Part shown: piece by piece, positions 22,686 to 28,472 of the stretch
Numbering within the stretch: position 1 is the first letter of the stretch
How the letters are laid out: each line of letters starts with the position of its first letter
Assembly: GCF_000090795.2 (NCBI RefSeq)
Contig: NW_003546366.1
Span: 16,275 to 44,746, forward strand
DNA: 28,472 nucleotides
Direction of reading: 5' to 3'
Source of the DNA: Amphimedon queenslandica
Taxonomy: Eukaryota; Porifera; Demospongiae; Haplosclerida; Niphatidae
Notes under the pieces: model-generated
Told to the model about the DNA's origin: nothing
The model's database searches: none
The model's input: the letters and a program-made list of their open reading frames with translations, nothing else
Made by a program: the position numbers and the translations under genes

Positions 22686-25600
22686 AGGTTCATCTTGATG
22701 CTGCTCACAATAGCCTAAAGGAGCTTCCCTACGGCTCAGCTAGTTACTGGATGCACTGCCTAGAGCGACTTTACTTGTCACACAATCAATTTGAAGAGAT
22801 CTCGAGGAACATAACCGAACTCGCTCATCTCATGACACTCGATCTCTCCCACAATCACATCCAGTATCTCCCTCTCACCATGTCCTGGGCCAACTGTCGC
22901 ATGAATAAACTCAGTTTAGCTCATAATAATCTCACGACTCTCACTCACTCACTGGAAGAGGAGCAGACGTATTCTAGGTCTGGCTCACATGCCGTGAATA
23001 AGGAGAAGGACGGGGAGAGAAGGAGTAGAGGGTCTACAACCTTATCAACGTATGTGATGTACACACTTATTTTTCTTATGAATATCATGAGTACCGTATG
23101 ATGATACCAATGCATATACGTTATGTACATGTACATGCTTGTAAGCTTTTATGTTGTGTAGCAAGTTTGAGCTGATTCTAATCAAAATTGGATTTTTTTT
23201 TACAAATTTTAACAAGTTGCTCCAAAATCTGGCCAAATACCCTCTACTATAGTACAGGGACTTTTGACTAAATTTTATAAAAAATTGCAAGGATAATATT
23301 GTTTATTTTATAATTTATTAATACATATCGTACATGTTTTTATGTTGTGTAGAAAGTTTGAGCTGATTCCGATCAAATTTAGATTTTTTCTGAATTTCTA
23401 AATAGCATTATTATTATTATTATTATTATTTCTTTGTTATTTAGTATGTTTAGCGTTAAAAAGAAAAAGCCAGCAAAGTCTCCCTCAGTCTCTCCTCTCC
23501 TAACCAATGCTCCTGATGCTAACCCACGTGAGCTCCCATTCGAGGCCTGGTCCAACACTCTACAGACCCTCTACCTTCAAAATAACAACATTCAGTTCTT
23601 ACCCAATTACCTCGGGAACTTTACATCAATAGCTCGCCTTGATATGAGCCAGTAAGTTGTTATTGGTGGCATTATTGTGTACATTTATGTGTACATGTAC
23701 TCATGAAGTAGTAGGTACTTTTTGAATTTTTGTAACTTAATTTGAAATTATTTTACATGTATATAATGAAAAAAAAAATTAAAACTAAACAATAAAACAA
23801 TTATTATTATTATTATTATTATTATAACAATTAATGAGTAATAATAAAAATAATAAAAATAACAACAATAATAATTACAATATAGTTATTGTTATTTTTT
23901 AAAGCAATACTTCAGTACATTGTCTCCCATTGACGTTTGGCCGTCTTAAGAACTGCTGGGAACTCATCATGCATGGACTGGATATCACCAACGTCCCCAA
24001 GCACCTCATACCAGGTAAAATTACTGAAATGTACAACAATATACAGAGAGATTACTGGAGTATAAAAGGAGAAATGACTAAAATATACAAAAAATTACCT
24101 AGATAAGCAGAAGCCTGCAAATGATACCTGCACTGATTAAAAATTCCTAGATACCAAAATACCCGTAGCTAAAATGTAAACATATCCGGAATACTTTATA
24201 AACTGAGATTACTGACGTGCACAAGAGTATCCTGATGTTGCATTCTGTAGGTGTTGGTAGGGGAGCATCAACCAAACAATTGATAGCTTACCTCAAGGCT
24301 CAAATGAAGAAAGCAGAACCTTATACCAGAATGAAACTAATGGCCGTCGGTCTACAGGTAAATACATGTAATACATGTGATATACATGTACATGTGATAT
24401 ACATGTGATATACATGTGATATACATGTGATGTACATGTAATGTATCATTATGGTATTGTTGTATTTAGGAATAAAAAATACATGTACATGTACATGTAT
24501 GTACATACACGTACACGTACATGTACATGTACGTGTACGTGTACGTGTACATGTAAATGTAAATGTGTACATTGTAATGAATTACATTAAAGTACAAAAT
24601 ATTATGCCAATTAAAAGTACATCATCTAACTTAATTTATACATACATGTACATGTACAATTGTACTTGTTATTTCTTTATTAGATGTGTATATACATGTA
24701 CGTGTACCCTCATTTCTTTTAAATTACATTTTATTCTTTTTTCCCCATTATCTCAGGGTCGCGGTAAGACCACGTTACTCTCAGTATTACGAGATCCCAA
24801 TAACCAGTTACCTCCTAATGTATCGACTGTTGGTGTCTCTGTACACAAATGGACTGTCAGAGCTCCCAAGGGAAGAAACCTCTCACAAAGAGTAAGTACA
24901 TACTCAGGTTTAATTAGGGTACATGTACATGTATTTAGGAATTAGCTCAGAAAGTTTTCATCAAAAATTAAGTCAAAATTTCTGCATGTATTTAGTCAAA
25001 AATCATCAGATTATTAAATGTATATACATGTACATGTAATGCCTCATGGAGTCTTGAATGCTTATACATTTTATGTGTATAACTAGAAATTTAATATCAC
25101 AAATCCTCTTCATAGCATAAGGTTTTCTTTCTTCTCCCTCTATAGCAACAAATGGACGTTACATTCAGTATGTGGGATCTTGCTGGTCAGGAGGTCTATT
25201 ATGCCACCCACCAGTGCTTCCTCTCTCGTAACACTCTCTATCTTGTCGTGTGGAACATGACTGAGGGAGAACAAGGGATAGATTATCTTCGTCCGTGGCT
25301 CCTCAACGTTCAGGTAATAATTGGAATATTAGTAATGAATTAATGTTACTAAGTAGGATTTACCACAAAAATAAAATGGCTGCTATGAATTTTGCAGCCT
25401 GCCTATCGCTCGGAATCCTACTTGTCCTTGTTTCCATTAATTTTTTTGACGAATTTTAATTAATACCAGAGTGAATCCTACTTGATCTTTATTTTGAAAA
25501 ATTTTTAAATAACTTATTACAGGGATTTGGTCAAATTTCATGACAAGCAAAGAACCCCATTGTCACGAAACTCACAACAAACAAAAACCCATTAGTTCCA

Positions 25601-28329
25601 TTGTCACAAAATCTGTGACAAGCAAAAAAACATTTATTCCATTGCATACATGTATTGTATATGCTAGTTTAACTTCAGGTTATAATCTCTCTCTCTCTCT
25701 CCTCTACCTCAGGCTCGTGCTCCCTATTCCCCCATTATTGTTGTTGGTACTCATTTGGATAAGATCCCTCCTAATCAAGTAGCTGAACTCCGTCACATGT
25801 ACCGCTCTCGCATCCTCAAGAACTATGATGCTCAAGGATACCCAACCATATCAGAGTATGCCAACAAATATACACATACATTGATATTCCTGTATAGTGT
25901 ATACATGTATACTAGAAATAAACGTCTTCTGTAATTCCTATCTTTAATTTGTACGCAAGCCCTATTAAATGGTCCTCCTATACTCTGTATCTTATCTCCT
26001 TGATGCATGTACATGTATAGCCCCAGGCTTCTAATTTAGACAGGCTTTTATTTGAAGATATTCATCTCTACTATTGTTACTTTATTTCTTATCTATTTAT
26101 GTCTTCACTTGTTCTTTATTCCTTTATGTCACTCTCTTTCCTTCCCTCACAGTATTTGCATGGTGTCCTGTGTTACTAAGGAAGGTATAAGAGATCTACA
26201 GGACAGGATCCATGCAGCTGCTCTCAATGCTAAGGATCCTGACACACATGAACATGTCATTGGAATGCAGGTACTGTACATACTACATGTATTCTAAGCT
26301 TTTGAAATTTTATTTTTTATTTCTTTTTTAGGTTCCTCGAAGTTATTGTGTTTTGCAGAATATTGTTGAAGATGAGGCCAAGAGACTCAAAGAGGTGGGG
26401 CAGCCTCCGGTACTCAATCAGAAGGAATTCTCTGCTTTAGCTGAAAAGACTGAAGACATTTCTGACCCAGAAGAACTGACACTAGGTTAGATCAATAATG
26501 ATAATAGTAATAATGATAAAACATCTACATGTACTTGTATCTTATATTAAATTGGATTTTATATATTGAATTGCATTATTAATGCAGCACTTTATATCAA
26601 TATCTATTAAGTTGTGCATGTACATATAACTTTTTAAAATTTCTCTCTCTTTAATCTCTCTGTCTGTCTGTCTGTCTCCCTCCTCTCTCTCTCTCTCTTC
26701 CTCTATTAGCTGCTCAGTTCCTACACGACAATGGTGTCATGCTTCATTACAACGATCACCTAAAAGGTCTTAACAACCTCTACTTCATTGACCCGGTCTG
26801 GCTAGCAGACATGCTAGCGCACATCATTACGGTCCCCCAGAAACACTCGTTTGTCCAAAATGGGATACTAGTAGAGGCTCGCCTTAGAATCATATTCCAC
26901 GGTCACCGGGACTATCCAGAGCAGTACCTCCAACAGTACATGCAGCTGCTGGAGAGATTCGAGATAGCTCTATCCCTCGGTCAAGGTACTCTACTTGTTC
27001 CGTCTATGCTTCCAGAGCAAAGACCTGCTCTACCGTTTGCAATGCCACTACCTTCAAGAGTGAAGAGTCCTCCTCATGAGCCTCGGAGTGTTTCTAGGAG
27101 TAATCTTGCATTAGGGTCCACGCCTAGCTCCTCTGAAATGGAGGGAGGGGAAGAAGAGGACAATGTGTCAATCACTAGAGTCATTGATGGGAAAGTGGTG
27201 AGTTGAAACCTGACAACTGGAATACTGCAATTCTGTACAGGGTGTTTTGTCATAAATGACTAGGAGAGACTTTAATATGTTATCTCATGCATTATAAGTA
27301 CATGTATAAGTATACTATAGTCCCTTTGGCCAAAAATCACCAAAATTGAGTAGGAGAGAATTCCTCATTTTAATAATTTTTTCTATTGCATATACAAGTT
27401 CTTATGTTGTGTAGAAAGTTTGAGCTGATTCCGATCAAGTTTGGATTTTTTATGAATTTTTAAAGTTGCTCCGAAATCGGGCCAAAGTCCCTGTACTATA
27501 GTACAGGGACTTTGGCCAAAAATCACCAAAATTGGGTAGGAGAGAATTCTTCAGTTTTATAATTTTTTCTAAGACGTATACAAGTTTTTATATTGCATAG
27601 AAAGTTTGAGCTGATTCTGATCAAGTTTGGATTTTTTATGAATTTTTAAAGTTGTTCCGAAATCGGGCCAAAGTCCCTGCACTGTAGTACAGGGACTTTG
27701 GCCAAAAATCACCAAAATTGGGTAGGAGAGAATTCTTCAGTTTTATAATTTTTTCTAAGACGTATACAAGTTTTTATATTGCATAGAAAGTTTGAGCTGA
27801 TTCTGATCAAGTTTGGATTTTTTATGAATTTTTAAAGTTGTTCCGAAATCGGGCCAAAGTCCCTGCACTGTAGTACAGGGACTTTGGCCAAAAATCACCA
27901 AAATTGGGTAGGAGAGAATTCTTCAGTTTTATAATTTTTTCTAAGACATACAAGTTTTTATGTTGCATAGAAAGTTTGAGCTGATTCCAATCAAGTTTGG
28001 ATTCTTTATGAATTTTTAAAGTTGCTCCGAAATCGGGCCAAAGTCCCTGCACTGTAGTACAGGGACTTTGGCCAAAAATCACCAAAATTGGGTAGGAGAG
28101 AATTTTTTCATTTTTATAATTTTTTCTATTGCATATACATTTATAAGTTTTTATGTTGTGTAGAAAGTTTGAGCTAATTTTGATCAAATTTAGATTATTT
28201 ACGAATTTTTAAAGTTGCTCCAAACTCTGGCCAAAGACCCTGTACTATAGTATAGTATAGCATAATATTTTGTCAAAAATGAATAGAAGAGAATTCTCCA
28301 TTTTGTATTACATTTTATAACTACAATAC

Positions 28330-28373
<44 letters not shown>

Positions 28374-28472
28374 GTTGTCACTGCTAAGAATAATTGTGTC
28401 AGAAGGCGTTACAAGATGGCGTACATACCCAGTGGATTTTGGAGTCGTCTCATATCTCGACTAATCATCAAT
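18316..28472 (+). CDS. LRRK1-like Roco protein (ANK-LRR-Roc-COR; 3' part outside window)
   Basis: Sixteen coding exons, 1,120 codons, open at the window end: 18316-18337, 18732-19180, 21015-21505, 21789-21904, 22096-22286, 22688-23049, 23445-23651, 23905-24014, 24251-24357, 24757-24891, 25146-25313, 25713-25855, 26153-26270, 26332-26485, 26710-27197, 28374 onward. All GT..AG with matching phases. Ankyrin repeats at about residues 8-215 (LYKACSEG, IYNACLKGHYRVVKELL); leucine-rich repeats at about 250-625 (LTKLELRANRLSTLPEEIF, KKIDLSHNRLRTLPDTF); Roc GTPase at about 650-865 with P-loop GLQGRGKT (split by an intron), DLAGQE near 741 and THLDK near 799; COR from about 875 (FIDPVWLADMLA; IPSGFWSRL). 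Family members continue with a protein kinase. Ankyrin repeats before the LRRs, without a long armadillo region, favour LRRK1 over LRRK2. Roc-COR binds and hydrolyses GTP and controls the kinase. All GTP-binding motifs look intact. Confidence 0.92.
19181..21014. other. Long intron 2 of the LRRK-like gene
   Basis: The 1.8-kb intron inside the ankyrin-coding part. It is AT-rich with ACATGTACATGT runs (for example around 20457-20480) and no supportable exon on either strand. The flanking exons join in phase 0 between ACMQ and GHLEIF, within one ankyrin repeat. Confidence 0.7.
22639..22684. repeat. (ATT)n microsatellite at a 3' splice site
   Basis: ATT repeats run up to three bases from the acceptor CAG of the LRR exon at 22688, standing in for the usual pyrimidine tract. 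Confidence 0.9.
23145..23400. repeat. Dispersed copies of the CAGGGACTTT repeat family
   Basis: Intron 6 of the LRRK-like gene holds one near-complete and one partial copy of the unit tandemly repeated at 27300-28260. Both share AGTTTGAGCTGATTC. The near-complete copy also has GTTGCTCC, GGCCAAAT and the junction CTACTATAGTACAGGGACTTT. Same orientation as the array. Confidence 0.8.
24478..24567. repeat. ACATGTAC/ACGTGTAC tract
   Basis: A 90-bp run of self-complementary hexamers (ACATGT, TGTACA, with CACGTA and CGTGTA variants) in the intron that splits the Roc P-loop. It could form a long hairpin. Open frames on both strands here (Thr-Cys-Thr-Cys and Val-His-Val-His type) are repeat artefacts. 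Confidence 0.85.
27300..28260. repeat. Tandem array of ~186-bp units with palindromic junctions
   Basis: About five units in the intron between the first two COR exons. The TTTGGCC mark recurs at 27511, 27697, 27883 and 28067, a period of 186, 186 and 184 bp. Unit ends are inverted (CAGGGACTTTGGCC and GGCCAAAGTCCCTG), so each junction is a palindrome; that at 27480-27517 is a perfect 38-bp palindrome, others have a few mismatches. The two central units are almost identical; the outer ones have diverged. It looks like a satellite made from a MITE-like element with TA between copies. No protein is supported. Confidence 0.9.
28333..28372. repeat. (CT)n microsatellite forming a splice-site pyrimidine tract
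   Basis: About 20 CT units directly followed by the AG acceptor of the last visible COR exon (starts 28374). Confidence 0.95.

Noticed and set aside
27822..28187. Minus-strand open frame of 121 codons
   Set aside because: It lies wholly within the tandem 186-bp repeat and its protein repeats itself with the unit; no splice sites or family motifs.
27300..28260. Regular repeats with palindromes suggesting a CRISPR array
   Set aside because: The whole 186-bp unit repeats, with no unique spacers, and the region is a eukaryotic intron.
1..28472. tRNA, rRNA or other structured RNA genes
   Set aside because: I looked for tRNA A/B-box-like motifs and rRNA-like blocks and saw none I could support by eye.

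Overview
This window looks like nuclear DNA from an early-branching animal, most likely a demosponge. I infer this and cannot prove it here. The evidence is intron-rich genes with many tiny (about 45-65 nt) introns, AT-rich DNA full of microsatellites and the self-complementary motif ACATGT/TGTACA, and animal-specific families (multi-Ig receptors, OSTF1, a LRRK/Roco protein). All gene models were built by hand from splice sites, reading phase and comparison between copies inside the window.

Layout. (1) 378-12529, minus strand: a tandem array of immunoglobulin-superfamily receptor genes. Four copies can be traced exon by exon (A 378-1997, B 2457-4096, C 8726-10367, D 10838-12529). Each encodes a signal peptide, three Ig-like domains, a Ser/Thr-rich stalk, one membrane span and a short tail. 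All introns are phase 1. Tails of B, C and D carry YEQI-x9-YENI, which fits the ITAM pattern. Copy A has a stop codon at the start of the membrane-span exon and its residual tail exon has no ITAM. (2) 4370-8500: a fifth array unit whose body is gone. Only part of its last two exons (about 4370-4555) and its upstream block (about 8173-8500) remain. Between them lie a truncated duplicate of OSTF1 exons 5-8 (4562-5993) carrying a 239-bp inverted-repeat element, and an intronless F-box gene (6148-8103). (3) 13047-16437, minus strand: an intact nine-exon OSTF1 orthologue (SH3 plus ankyrin repeats, 213 aa), parent of the truncated copy. (4) 16438-18315: a divergent intergenic region. (5) 18316 to the window end, plus strand: the first 16 coding exons (1,120 codons, open at the window edge) of a LRRK1-like protein with ankyrin, leucine-rich repeat, Roc GTPase and COR domains. 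The expected kinase lies beyond the window.

The most interesting signal is the receptor array: several ITAM-like receptors next to an apparently tailless relative, with length-variable stalks and recent rearrangement. This resembles expanding paired-receptor or recognition clusters of other animals. Its function is inference. OSTF1 is a cytosolic SH3/ankyrin adaptor and LRRK-type proteins are signalling GTPase-kinases. Nothing in the sequence shows that the three loci work together beyond adjacency.
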